From: Peribacillus frigoritolerans
GTDB lineage: Bacteria > Bacillota > Bacilli > Bacillales > DSM-1321
DNA length: 64,000 bases
Assembly (NCBI GenBank): GCA_030562215.1
Contig: JAUPFL010000001.1
Location: 1,352,501 to 1,416,500 of the forward strand
Reading direction: 5' to 3'
Positions 1 through 7,804 of the stretch are shown here, one piece after another (positions within the stretch are counted from its first letter, which is position 1; every line of letters begins with the position of its first letter). The notes under the pieces are model-generated. The model had not been told where the DNA came from, made no database searches, and saw nothing but the letters and a program-made list of their open reading frames with translations. Both the position numbers and the translations under genes were made by a program.

Positions 1-1
1 A

Positions 2-511
2 GTTGAAAGAGATGAACAATCAAAAAGTTTCATTGGATTCCACCTAGGAAGTGATGGAAGAGGAGCACAACATGTATATCGACCTGGACTATCAAAAAAG
101 ATCAATGGGATTGAGTTAATAGATACTCAATATCTTGTACAAAATGGTAGAGAAGTTTTTCGATGGGTTGTAAGGAATGTTCCTGAGAGTATAAGACATA
201 TATTAGAAAAATCGCAAACGATTTTAGATCAAGTTGATTGGTTTATACCTCATAGTGCTAACTTAAGGTTGATAGAGCCAATTTGCGAAAAATTAGAATA
301 CCCAATGGAAAAAACGCTTTATAGCTTAGTCAACTTTGGAAATACCTCTGCTGCAACCATTCCGTTAGCTCTTGATCTTGGAATCCGAAAGGGAAAAGTC
401 AAAAATGGAGACCGAGTTCTTATGTACGGATTTGGATCTGGATTGGTTCACGCTGGACAACTTTTAGAATTAAATTTTGACGAACAAATTAATACTCCTA
501 CACCGTTGTGA
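2..511 (+). CDS. 3-oxoacyl-ACP synthase III (FabH/KAS III) family protein, 5' truncated
   Basis: C-terminal half of a thiolase-fold condensing enzyme; the reading frame is open from base 2, so the start lies before the window. Two family signatures are visible: PHSAN, where KAS III enzymes have the catalytic-loop His (usually PHQAN), and NFGNTSAATIPLAL, which carries the second catalytic residue, the Asn of the GNTSAA motif. A glycine-rich turn (YGFGSGL) near the end is also typical. KAS III enzymes condense an acyl-CoA starter with malonyl-ACP; homologues also act in secondary metabolism, and the missing N-terminus (with the active-site Cys) prevents a choice. It ends TTG TGA, followed by about 90 nt and the first dispersed repeat. 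Ser in place of Gln in PHQAN hints at a divergent paralogue rather than the housekeeping FabH. Confidence 0.85.
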   Translation, partial: VERDEQSKSFIGFHLGSDGRGAQHVYRPGLSKKINGIELIDTQYLVQNGREVFRWVVRNVPESIRHILEKSQTILDQVDWFIPHSANLRLIEPICEKLEYPMEKTLYSLVNFGNTSAATIPLALDLGIRKGKVKNGDRVLMYGFGSGLVHAGQLLELNFDEQINTPTPL

Positions 512-598
512 TGTATTCTAAGTAATCATTTAGATAAACAGAATATTTTATGACGCATAAACTTTATCCTCGAGAAAGATTGTGAAACATTCTACTTA

Positions 599-661
599 AA
601 CTAACGGGTGCGTTAGCTGAAGATCGAAGCTGTCTTTAAGGCACTTTTTCTTATGGGGCTA
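599..661 (+). repeat. three-hairpin dispersed repeat, copy 1 (A+B, C decayed)
   Basis: Hairpin A (arms CTAACG/CGTTAG around GGTG) is followed by the terminator-like B hairpin (GCTGTC...GGCA then CTTTTTCTT). The C hairpin is degenerate. It lies between the KAS III gene and proline dehydrogenase. Confidence 0.85.
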
Positions 662-782
662 GGTAGTGTATACGGACTTTACGGTAACACATATCATGAT
701 CTAGTAAAATGATATACTATATAAAGAAATCAGAATTTTCACAAACGAATCTAAACTATCCATAAAAAAGGGCGTGATATAA

Positions 783-1745
783 ATGTATAACGAAGCAGAA
801 CAGCGTGTTTCAAAAGCATTGAAATCGATCGCACGAAACGAAGATATCAAAGAATACATACAAAACTCTAAGGAACTTTTCCCTCTCTTTATGAAAGCTG
901 CAACAAGATTTGTCTCAGGCCATACACGGGCAGAGGGATTGGCACGTATTTCCATGCTTGCTCAAATGGGTTATCAAGTATCCATCGAGTATCTTGGTGA
1001 AAACACACGATCCGAAAATGAATGTATCTCAGCAAAGAATGAATTTCTCTCACTGATTAACGAGATTGGCGCTAAAGAAATGAAATCAACCATTTCTTTC
1101 GATCTTTCACATATAGGTATGTCGATCTCAGATGCTCTTGCATCTAAACACTTGAAAGAAATCGTACTACAAGCTCAACAATACGATATCCAGCTCATGA
1201 TTAGCATGGAGGAGTCAGAAAAGACCGATCAGATCCTTAACATATATAAAAAACTGTCACCGATGTATGCGAATCTCGGCATAACATTACAAGTACACTT
1301 ACTCCGTTCCCAATTTGACCTGCAAGAATTACTGGAATTTCAAGGGAAAATCCGCTTAGTAAAAGGTGCTTATCAAGAAAAAGAAGGTACGTATATCCCA
1401 CGATCTGTAGAACTAGATAAGCGTTACGTAGATTTTGTTATGGCTTGTGTGGCAAGAAACCATCCTCTGTCGATAGCAACACATGATGAAAAGCTTGTCG
1501 CAGCACTGAAAGAAAATGGACTGATAGCCAATCCATATACTGAAGTAGAAATGTTAGATGGTGTTCGTCCAGATTTACTTAAATCACTGAGAGATGAGAA
1601 TTTCCAGACGAAGGTGTACGTCACATATGGAACGGAATGGTACTTGTATCTTGCACATCGCATAGCAGAGCATCCACCAAATCTGTATACGTTTGTGTCT
1701 GATATGATTGAGTCAAAAAACCTACAGACCTCCCTTTATGAATAA
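783..1745 (+). CDS. proline dehydrogenase family protein
   Basis: Flavin-dependent oxidation of L-proline to pyrroline-5-carboxylate, the first step of proline catabolism, is the expected role. The 320-residue length fits monofunctional bacterial PRODH (about 300). PRODH landmarks appear in order: RLVKGAYQE at about 191-199 (the KGAY strand near FAD), ATHDEKLV at about 222-229, and the C-terminal active-site region YVTYGTEWYLYLAHRIAEHP at about 269-288. The last corresponds to the family's YxxYLxRRLAE motif, but the first Arg of the RR pair is replaced by His, which could alter substrate carboxylate binding. The ATG is preceded by AAGGGCGTG at good spacing. It stands alone with its own terminator; no P5C dehydrogenase gene is adjacent. 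Confidence 0.85.
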   Translation: MYNEAEQRVSKALKSIARNEDIKEYIQNSKELFPLFMKAATRFVSGHTRAEGLARISMLAQMGYQVSIEYLGENTRSENECISAKNEFLSLINEIGAKEMKSTISFDLSHIGMSISDALASKHLKEIVLQAQQYDIQLMISMEESEKTDQILNIYKKLSPMYANLGITLQVHLLRSQFDLQELLEFQGKIRLVKGAYQEKEGTYIPRSVELDKRYVDFVMACVARNHPLSIATHDEKLVAALKENGLIANPYTEVEMLDGVRPDLLKSLRDENFQTKVYVTYGTEWYLYLAHRIAEHPPNLYTFVSDMIESKNLQTSLYE

Positions 1746-1764
1746 AGAAGACTATGGATATTTT

Positions 1765-1797
1765 AAAGGCAGAATGATTGAGCTCTGCCTTTTTTTA
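1765..1797 (+). terminator. intrinsic terminator after proline dehydrogenase
   Basis: AAAGGCAGA pairs with TCTGCCTTT across a short loop and is followed by a run of T. It starts 19 nt after the stop codon. Confidence 0.85.
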
Positions 1798-1834
1798 TTT
1801 CTCAGTTTATTTCAACTCTACATAAGTCTTAATG

Positions 1835-1916
1835 AACTAACGGGTGCTTTAGCTTAGGATCGAGCTGTCTTTAAAAGGCAGCTTTTTCTTTATGCAACTG
1901 TCGGGGCAGGATAGTG
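1835..1916 (+). repeat. three-hairpin dispersed repeat, copy 2 (A-B-C)
   Basis: Full-length copy: A (AACTAACGGGTGC...), B (GCTGTCTTTAAAAGGCAGC then TTTTTCTTT) and C (AACTGTC/GATAGT around GGGGCAG). It precedes the phosphotransferase gene. Confidence 0.9.
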
Positions 1917-1986
1917 GAATAAGAAGTCCTTGTAGTAGTAAGTATATGGTACATTAAATGTAATCAAATTAAAGGGGTTGATAAGG

Positions 1987-2043
1987 ATGCGTTCATCAAA
2001 TAAATTTGTGACTGTAACTGGGTTTTGGGTGATGAATAAATAA
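1987..2043 (+). CDS. possible 18-residue leader peptide upstream of the phosphotransferase
   Basis: ATG at 1987 opens an 18-codon frame (MRSSNKFVTVTGFWVMNK) ending TAA, preceded by AAAGGGG at about 9 nt. It ends 19 nt before the phosphotransferase start. Its position resembles the attenuation leaders seen before some antibiotic-resistance genes, but I see no clear pair of competing hairpins around it. It may equally be a chance frame or a decayed gene end. Confidence 0.25.
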   Translation: MRSSNKFVTVTGFWVMNK

Positions 2044-2062
2044 AATTATAGGGAGAAATTAA

Positions 2063-2945
2063 ATGATAAAAATCGACGTAGATTTAGTTTCGAAGTTAAT
2101 AAATAGCCAATTTCAGAGTGGTCTAATTTGGAAATTAAGCCTGTTAAAAAAAGTGGAAATGATAATAAAACTTTTCACTTAGGCAACAGTATGAGCGTTA
2201 GGTTACCAAGTGATGAAGCCTATGTACCCCAAGTTGAAAAAGAACAAAAATGGTTACCCATTTTAGCCAAGCATCTTTCTACACCAATATCTGAACAATT
2301 AGCTAAAGGAGAACCAAGTGAGGATTACCCACATCCTTGGTCAGTCAACAAATGGTTGGATGGGGAGACATTAACTTTAGAAAATATAGATGATTCAAAT
2401 CAATTTGCAAATGATTTGGGGAAATTTTTAGTTGAATTACAATCTATTGACGCCAGTGAAGGTCCCTTAGCTGGCGAACATAATTTTTATAGAGGCGGAG
2501 ATATTGTTGTATACGATGATGAGTGTAGAGATGCCATTAATAATAATGTAAATACTTTTAATAAACACCTATTGAAAGAAATTTGGGAATTGGCATTAAC
2601 TTCAAAGTGGGCTGGTGAACCAGTTTGGGTCCACGGTGACATAGCCCCAGGAAATATATTAATTGAAAATGGTAAATTGTGTGCGGTTATTGATTTTGGG
2701 ATATTGGGAGTAGGAGACCCTTCTTGCGATGCTGCAATGGCTTGGACTTTTTTGATGATAGTAGCAGAAAGACATTTAAGAATGCATTGAATTTTGATGC
2801 AGAAACTTGGAATAGAGCAAGAGGTTGGGCTTTATGGAAGGCTTTAATAACCTACAACTATAATAAACAATCTAACAAAGCAGTCGCAGATGAACAATGT
2901 AATATTATAGAAGTAATCATTAATGATTACGAAACTGAAAGATAA
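2063..2945 (+). CDS. aminoglycoside phosphotransferase (APH) family protein, two frameshifts
   Basis: Kinase-fold phosphotransferase acting on small-molecule hydroxyls; the closest visible type is the APH(2'')/macrolide-kinase-like family. The frame opens at ATG 2063 (MIKIDVDLVSKL, AGGGAG upstream), shifts near 2113-2116 where one C appears lost (TTTCAG for TTTCCAG), and shifts again in the T run at about 2746-2751. Restored length is about 294 residues, normal for APH. The catalytic loop HGDIAPGNIL and the metal-binding IDFG with GDPSCD are intact in the middle segment. Both breaks are single-base deletions like those elsewhere in the window, so the gene may be whole in the organism. Substrate cannot be told from sequence. 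Confidence 0.85.
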
Positions 2946-2971
2946 AGGCATTAAAATAGAATTTTTTATTG

Positions 2972-3057
2972 CACTAACGGGTGCGTTAGCTGAAGATTGG
3001 GGCTGTCTTTAAGGCAGCTTTTTCTTATGGTACTAACGGGGCAGTTTAGTTCATTAA
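2972..3057 (+). repeat. three-hairpin dispersed repeat, copy 3 (A-B-C)
   Basis: All three hairpins are present. C reads ACTAACGGGGCAGTTTAGTT and runs into CATTAAGGA, a tail shared with other copies. Confidence 0.9.
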
Positions 3058-3105
3058 GGAATGCTATTATAAGAGCTAACGAGGACCTATTTTAAGGAGG
3101 AAAAC

Positions 3106-3569
3106 ATGAGCTTGGATCATGAGTTTTATCTTATTTCTAAGACAACAGATATAAAGAATTTTTGGATGTACAGAGAAAGGAACAACAGTGTCATCGACAG
3201 TGTTGTGATACAGGATGATTTGATTCAATACATTATTGACTCATTAGAATGGATCCCAAGTAAAAACCCATCATTGCAAGGAACTCCAAGTGGCCATGGT
3301 ATTAACTATCATGGAGTAACCCTTTTCGATAATCACTCTTCTGAAACTTTAATAAGTATTTTTTCGTCTTGGAAGAGTCTAATTAAAAATGCACCTGATA
3401 AATTTCAACTCACTGGAGAATTCGTTTATGGTGATGCAGACAATCAGGAGGGGACTATAAAAAACTAGTCTTCAACCGAGATGAAGTGATTACACAATTT
3501 GAAAAAATAATTTTAATGTCAGAAGCTTTAACTAAAGGTGAATTTTATCTGTATCATTGTGGAATATGA
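3106..3569 (+). CDS. hypothetical protein, one frameshift
   Basis: AAGGAGG at 3095-3101 points to ATG 3106. The frame reaches a stop at 3468, but reading on in the next frame after the G run at about 3445-3449 (one G short) adds YKKLVFNRDEVITQFEKI and ends at TGA 3567-3569, giving about 154 residues. The sequence is soluble, mixed alpha/beta in look, with WIPSKNP and SGHGINYHG stretches. No signal peptide, membrane segment or recognised motif is seen. Its size, acidity and single-gene context between repeats fit an accessory or immunity-type protein, but that is a guess; I do not recognise the family. Confidence 0.6.
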
Positions 3570-3578
3570 TTGGTGAGG

Positions 3579-3626
3579 TTGCTACCGCATCCTGTTCTTA
3601 TGTCACTAACGGGGCAGGTTATCTTG
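3579..3626 (+). repeat. dispersed repeat, partial copy 4 (variant B + half C)
   Basis: A degraded B-type stem (GTTGCTACC...CTGTTCTTATG) is followed by CACTAACGGGGCAGGTTA, the C hairpin. It directly follows the restored stop of the preceding gene. Confidence 0.7.
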
Positions 3627-3688
3627 AAGAGGAAATGCAAGTATTTGGTATTATTTTTATAATGAACAGTAAAAAAGGGGTGTGGAAA

Positions 3689-4054
3689 ATGGAAAGTGAA
3701 TCTTCGTTAAAAGAACATTTACATCAACTGGAAGAGAAGTTGTTAAAACCAGAAATTCGCACATCTCAAAAAGAGCTTAATAATTTACTTGCAGACAATT
3801 TTTTTGAATTTGGAAGTTCTGGTAAAGTCTTGTACAAAGATGAGGGTATTAGTGAAAAAGGAATAGGTGAGGTAAAGATGACATTGAGTGATTTTGAAAT
3901 ACATCCTTTGTCTGAAGAAATAATGTTAACTATCTACCGAATCTTTAACGAAGTAAAAAAACAACATTCATTGCGAAGTTCAATTTGGAAATTTAGAGAT
4001 GGAAGGTGAAAAATGTTTTTTCACCAAGGTACAAAAACAACTCCTTCGCTTTAG
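3689..4054 (+). pseudogene. DUF4440 (SnoaL/NTF2-like) protein with a nonsense codon
   Basis: Small alpha+beta-barrel protein of the NTF2-like DUF4440 family. ATG 3689 (MESESSLKEHLHQLEE) is chosen over the upstream in-frame region because GGGGTGTGG precedes it. The frame meets TGA at 4007-4009, right after RDGR; without changing frame it continues KMFFHQGTKTTPSL to TAG 4052. DUF4440 proteins typically read DGRW(Q/K)MFFHQGT here, so the TGA most simply replaces a TGG Trp codon. Unlike most broken genes in this window this is a substitution, not a homopolymer indel. Restored length is 121 residues. Function of such domains ranges from ketosteroid-type catalysis to binding; none can be assigned. 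Confidence 0.75.
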
Positions 4055-4072
4055 AACTAACGGGGCAGCATT
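4053..4072 (+). repeat. dispersed repeat, copy 5a (C half)
   Basis: AGAACTAACGGGGCAGC, the left arm and loop of hairpin C. The right arm is lost. It abuts the restored stop of the DUF4440 gene. Confidence 0.65.
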
Positions 4073-4117
4073 CCTGTATTAACTGAAATACTAAAAAGTT
4101 TGTGAAGAAATCTACTT

Positions 4118-4147
4118 AAACTAACGGGTGCTTTAGTTCATTAAGGA
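4118..4147 (+). repeat. dispersed repeat, copy 5b (single-hairpin A/C hybrid)
   Basis: AACTAACGGGTGC is followed directly by TTTAGTT and the C-type tail CATTAAGGA. The B terminator and one half of each flanking hairpin are missing, as if A and C had recombined. Confidence 0.75.
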
Positions 4148-4198
4148 TTACTAAAAATAATCAAACAATTTTATAAGAATTATATCTGACTCACAAAA

Positions 4199-4241
4199 AA
4201 AGAATCCATTTCTTCACTTTTTACAAAATGGATTCTTTTTT
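4199..4241 (+). terminator. strong intrinsic terminator, probably bidirectional
   Basis: AAGAATCCATTT pairs with AAATGGATTCTT, with an A run before and a T run after. No + strand gene ends close by. The stretch 4242-4461 between it and the next hairpin holds no gene I can support. Confidence 0.75.
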
Positions 4242-4461
4242 ACACTAATATGTGGTTTCAAGAGGGAATTTTGGTCAATCTTGATTTCAAAAATACACAT
4301 AGATCTTAATTAGTTCTATATTTTGATAAATAGGCTTACTGATTATTTATCGGTTCCTATATATTCAATTTTCAGGGAGTTTCCACCTGATAATTATCCT
4401 CATGATTCATTGCATCTTTCAAAGCTTTATGTCTTTACCCATTCCTAGTTTCTTCAGAAAA

Positions 4462-4491
4462 GAGAGTATGAGCTACAAACCATACTCTCAT
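4462..4491 (-). terminator. terminator of the sigma/PadR/FtsW operon
   Basis: GAGAGTATG and CATACTCTC form a perfect 9-bp stem just downstream of the minus-strand stop at 4502. On the minus strand it is followed by TTTTCT. Confidence 0.75.
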
Positions 4492-4501
4492 ATTTTCTTC
4501 A

Positions 4502-5760
4502 TCAGTATAATATCCTTTTGTGATACACACTTAAAACCAGACCAAACAAGCAGGCGTTAACCATCGCTGATAAAGCACCATAACTCATAAATGGCAGGGA
4601 TACGGTTGTTATTGGTAATAAGCCGAGAGACATTCCGATGCTGACAGTTACCTGTGCAGTGAATATGGCAAAACTGCCGGAAACAAGCATTTTCCCAAAT
4701 GGGTCTTTCACCGTTTGGAATATATGAGAAAGTCGCCAGATCATCCATAAAAACAGCAGACCAATGAGCAAGGCCCCGACCCAACCAAGCGTATAGGTAA
4801 TGGTTACAAAGATAAAATCCGTCATCATTTCATTAGAAAAATCAATCCCCCTGTGGGAACCTAAATGGCCAATCCATCCGGCATCTTCAATTAGCTTTTC
4901 CAGTTTCAAATACATATACCCCGATGTCTCCCTGAATCTTTCAGGCGTAACGAACGCATATAGTCTTTCTAATTGATAGGTCTTTATATCTTTCAAGGAT
5001 ATAAGCAAAAGTGAAACACATGTAGTAAGCAGGACCGCTGCAGTGATAAGGATTTTCCTTTTATTTAGGCTGCTCCTCCAGACCATTACAGCTACCATCA
5101 ATGAATAAAGCACCACCGCCTGCAAGTTGACTGTAACCATAAACAAAAAGGCAGAACAAATGTATAAAATGGCAGCCAAATAAACATTCATCTTTTTTGA
5201 TTGCAGCATTCCGGCCCAGGCAACCAGAAAAAGTGGCAGAACCACAATAGAATCGACCGACAATAAACCCATAATATTAATTCTCGGACTGCCGTTCACT
5301 AATACATTGGAAAATTGGAACTGAACAAGAATCAGACATCCTATCGTAAAGAAAGCCCAGCCCCATCTCTGAAGTTTCCGATAATCGAAAAAAAGAAGGA
5401 CACAGGCTAAAATTACACTTCCTGTGACAGAATATACCTGCTTCAGCACTGAAAATGAATTACCATTCTTAAATAAGAACCAAAACAAAAACAGACCCGT
5501 AGCTGACATGAATAGAAACATGCTCATTAGCTTCCAATCAATTTTCGGCCTGTGCAGCTTGTCCATTTTCTGTCCAATGTCAGAGGGCTTCCCATTTTTC
5601 GGACAGCCAGTTCCTCTGCTTCATCCTCTGTATATCCTTTTTTGACCAATTCAGTTTTAGCTTGATGCAAATGGGCTTTTAATTCAGCTTCTATATATTT
5701 TTTTGCTTCTTTTGATCGGATATAAGACGAAACCTCATCTAAAAAATGATTGCTTCTCAA
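4502..5760 (-). CDS. FtsW/RodA/SpoVE-family protein with N-terminal HAAS-type domain, one frameshift
   Basis: Restored product about 419 residues. Residues 1-65 (SNHFLDEVSSYIRSKEAKKYIEAE, then KKGYTEDEAEELAVRKMGSP) form the helical HAAS/permease-prefix domain often found next to PadR regulators. The rest is a SEDS-fold membrane protein with about ten hydrophobic helices and the C-terminal PFMSYGALSAMVNACLFG, matching the family's P-F-x-S-Y-G-G-S motif with Ala for the second Gly. SEDS proteins are peptidoglycan glycosyltransferases or lipid-II handlers. One G is missing near 5574 (TTGGACAG for TTGGGACAG), splitting the prefix from the SEDS part. Start is TTG 5760, overlapping the PadR gene by 26 nt, which suggests translational coupling. 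It is third in an ECF sigma-PadR-FtsW operon, so an envelope-stress role is likely. Confidence 0.8.
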
Positions 5761-6174
5761 TCGGTTCTTCCTCCTTCAAACGCTGTCCGCCAACGAGCAG
5801 AGGCAGAACCACTTTTAGATTCCTTTTCTTTAGCCACTTTTTCGCACGTTCATCCAAGGAATAGAGCTTTCTTTCTTCCGTTTCCAAAAAGACTGGATCC
5901 AGCCTTCCTTCTCAAGCTCATGCAAGGCAGCATATAAGGAGCCTTCGTTATTTTCATATTTCCGGATGCCTTTCTGGTAAAGAGCTTCGTTAATTTGATA
6001 ACCACTTTTCTCCTCATCCAAAGATCTAAAAATACCAATCAAAATGTCTTCCCTACTCACACCCTGCTTTTCGATGGCAGTATGGATGGAGTGTCTATGG
6101 TTTTCCGTGAATTTTAAATCAAGAAATGTATGCTTTTTCATAGCTGATTTTATGCGTGCTAATTTATCTTCCAT
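5735..6174 (-). CDS. PadR-family transcriptional regulator, one frameshift
   Basis: Winged-helix regulator. The family core is clear: GYQINEALYQKG, then YENNEGSLYAALHELEKEGW and, after a break, LYSLDERAKKWLKK. One A is missing at 5868-5870 (minus-strand GAAAG for GAAAAG); restored length is about 146 residues. A preceding N-terminal extension (about 45 residues, KHTFLDLKFTENHRHSI) is unusual for PadR and resembles linker segments in this operon type. The ATG overlaps the sigma-factor gene by 11 nt, and its own stop overlaps the FtsW gene. PadR proteins usually repress their own operon and respond to a ligand or to a HAAS-domain partner, and the next gene encodes just such a domain. Confidence 0.8.
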
Positions 6175-6691
6175 CGGTGGATTCCTCCCAATAGGTTTTT
6201 AACCGTCTTTTCGCCTGGCGCATCCTTGTCTTCACCGTTCCAAGTTTGACCCCGGTAATTTCAGAAATCTCCTTGAGCTTCATTTCCTGAAAATAATGGA
6301 GATAAATAAGTTCCCGATACTGGATAGGCAGCTCCATAACTGCAACAGCAAGCTGCCTGTCTTCATCCTGCTGAATGACCTCTTCTTCCACATTATCGGT
6401 AGAAGTCCATTCCTGCTCCTCTTCCGCAGTCGAAACTTTTCGGAAGTACCAGCTTTTCCTATAATCCTTACAATGGTTAATAGCAATTCTCCAAAGCCAC
6501 GTCCTTATATTGGATTGTTGGTTATACGTGGGCAGAGCCTTATAGCATTTGATGAAAATCTCCTGTGTCAGGTCCTCTGCCACAACTGCATCTTTTACAT
6601 AGGAATAGACCAATTGCAGAATATCCTGGCCATAAAGGGACATCATTTCATCCAGTAAGGATTCGTCATCTTTCATTTGAGACCATTTCAA
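6164..6691 (-). CDS. ECF-type RNA polymerase sigma factor
   Basis: Region 2 (YGQDILQLVYSYVKDAVVAEDLTQEIFIKCYKAL, split here only for reading, with AEDLTQEIF the hallmark) and region 4 (YRELIYLHYFQEMKLKEISEITGVKLGTVKTRMRQAKRRLK) are both present; the linker is acidic. TTG 6691 is chosen as start because GGAGGAG lies about 6 nt upstream; the earlier TTG at 6706 would place that ribosome binding site inside the gene. Length about 175 residues, normal for ECF sigmas. No classical anti-sigma follows; instead PadR and HAAS-FtsW genes are translationally coupled behind it, so the FtsW-like membrane protein might act as the sensor. A candidate ECF promoter lies just upstream, suggesting autoregulation. 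Confidence 0.9.
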   Translation of the reverse strand: MKWSQMKDDESLLDEMMSLYGQDILQLVYSYVKDAVVAEDLTQEIFIKCYKALPTYNQQSNIRTWLWRIAINHCKDYRKSWYFRKVSTAEEEQEWTSTDNVEEEVIQQDEDRQLAVAVMELPIQYRELIYLHYFQEMKLKEISEITGVKLGTVKTRMRQAKRRLKTYWEESTDGR

Positions 6692-6736
6692 CACAAACTC
6701 CTCCAAAACAGTTCACACTTCCTTCCTAGATATATA

Positions 6737-6763
6737 GACGATAGTACATATAAGAAGGTTTTC
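6737..6763 (-). promoter_or_regulatory. candidate ECF-sigma promoter (autoregulatory)
   Basis: On the minus strand GAAAACC is followed after 17 nt by CGTCTATA. This resembles the ECF pattern GAAAC-N16-CGTC with one extra base. It ends about 45 nt before the sigma gene start. Confidence 0.45.
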
Positions 6764-6930
6764 TTTTTTGAAAATTATCCCTTTGTTACTATGGAGTACA
6801 GCTAAAAATATAGAAAGCATTTTAAGAATCAGAACAGGAGTAGTAGAATACCCGTGCCTGACAACATCCGATCAGAAAAGTAAAACCGTTTATTAATATA
6901 ATAAACCACGAAATCAATGCTTGATTTTGT

Positions 6931-6971
6931 TTTTTCTTATTGAACTAACGGGGCAGGATAGTTCAACAAGG
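6931..6971 (+). repeat. dispersed repeat, copy 6 (C hairpin with terminator tail)
   Basis: TTTTTTCTTATTG is followed by hairpin C with arms AACTAAC and GGATAGTT, and CAACAAGG. A and B are missing. Confidence 0.8.
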
Positions 6972-7038
6972 AATTAGACTTCACCCTATAGAAATTAGTA
7001 CTTTGAATTCTAATTTAGTTGAGGAAAAGGGGAACTAA

Positions 7039-7455
7039 ATGAATTATAAAGTCATAATAAACATGCCAATATCTAATCATGAAGTACCTGAGTTAAGAGA
7101 GCTTGTTGGATGGGGAAGACGCGATAAAGATTACCCTAAATTGTTTGAGCGTTGTAATTTTTGGGCTGGAGTAAGAGACGGAACTAATAAACTTATATCA
7201 TTTGGTTATGTTGCAGGCATGGGATTAGAACATGGTTATATGGAAGACATAATTGTTCATCCTAATTATCAAAAAATAGGGATTGGTATGGAGTTAGTAA
7301 GAGAATTATTAAGAGAGTCTAAACGGTATGGATTAGAGATTGTTACCTTGACGTATGACTCCAAACATAAAAGCTTTTATGAAACTTGTGGCTTTACTTC
7401 CTGTTCAGGTGGGGTATGGAAAAACAATAATGAACTAACGGGTGCGTTAGCTTAA
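7039..7455 (+). CDS. GNAT-family N-acetyltransferase
   Basis: Acetyl-CoA-dependent transferase of the GNAT fold. Motif A is clear: YMEDIIVHPNYQKIGIGMEL at about 74-93, with the Q-x-x-G-x-G pyrophosphate-binding turn as QKIGIG. Motif B follows as FYETCGFTSC. GAGGAAAAGGGG precedes ATG 7039. The last seven codons (ELTGALA, stop TAA) are read out of the repeat that begins at 7433, so the present C-terminus is created by the repeat and the ancestral stop is gone. It stands alone between two repeat copies. Substrate (antibiotic, amine or protein) cannot be told. Confidence 0.85.
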   Translation: MNYKVIINMPISNHEVPELRELVGWGRRDKDYPKLFERCNFWAGVRDGTNKLISFGYVAGMGLEHGYMEDIIVHPNYQKIGIGMELVRELLRESKRYGLEIVTLTYDSKHKSFYETCGFTSCSGGVWKNNNELTGALA

Positions 7456-7512
7456 GATCAGAGCTGTCTTTAAAAGGCAGCTTTTTCTTTATGGAACTAT
7501 CGGGGCAGGTTA
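7433..7512 (+). repeat. three-hairpin dispersed repeat, copy 7 (A-B-C)
   Basis: Full copy overlapping the 3' end of the GNAT gene. Hairpin A supplies its final codons and stop. C reads AACTATC, GGGGCAG, GTTAAT. Confidence 0.9.
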
Positions 7513-7610
7513 ATCCACGTTATTGTTTTCCATCATACTTAGTATCCGATTTATGTAATCTTATCAAATTGTTGTTAAGGAAGGCTAAAATCAATATACT
7601 TTTACACACC

Positions 7611-7641
7611 AAAAAAGCTCCTAAATAATAAGAGCTTTTTT
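7611..7641 (+). terminator. intrinsic terminator
   Basis: AAAAAAGCTC pairs with GAGCTTTTTT around CTAAATAATAA; symmetrical enough to work for both strands. It lies between the GNAT unit and the siderophore operon end. Confidence 0.8.
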
Positions 7642-7804
7642 GCATGCTTACTCCTCTAATGACTATTTAAGAAAGGCTGGGCAGGCTTTTTTGAATAATC
7701 TACGAGACGGGGGTAAGATAATTCGATAGGTTTTACCTTAATAATATATTCTGGTAACAGAAATACCTAATAGTTATTATGAAATAAAAAATATCTTTGG
7801 TCTA

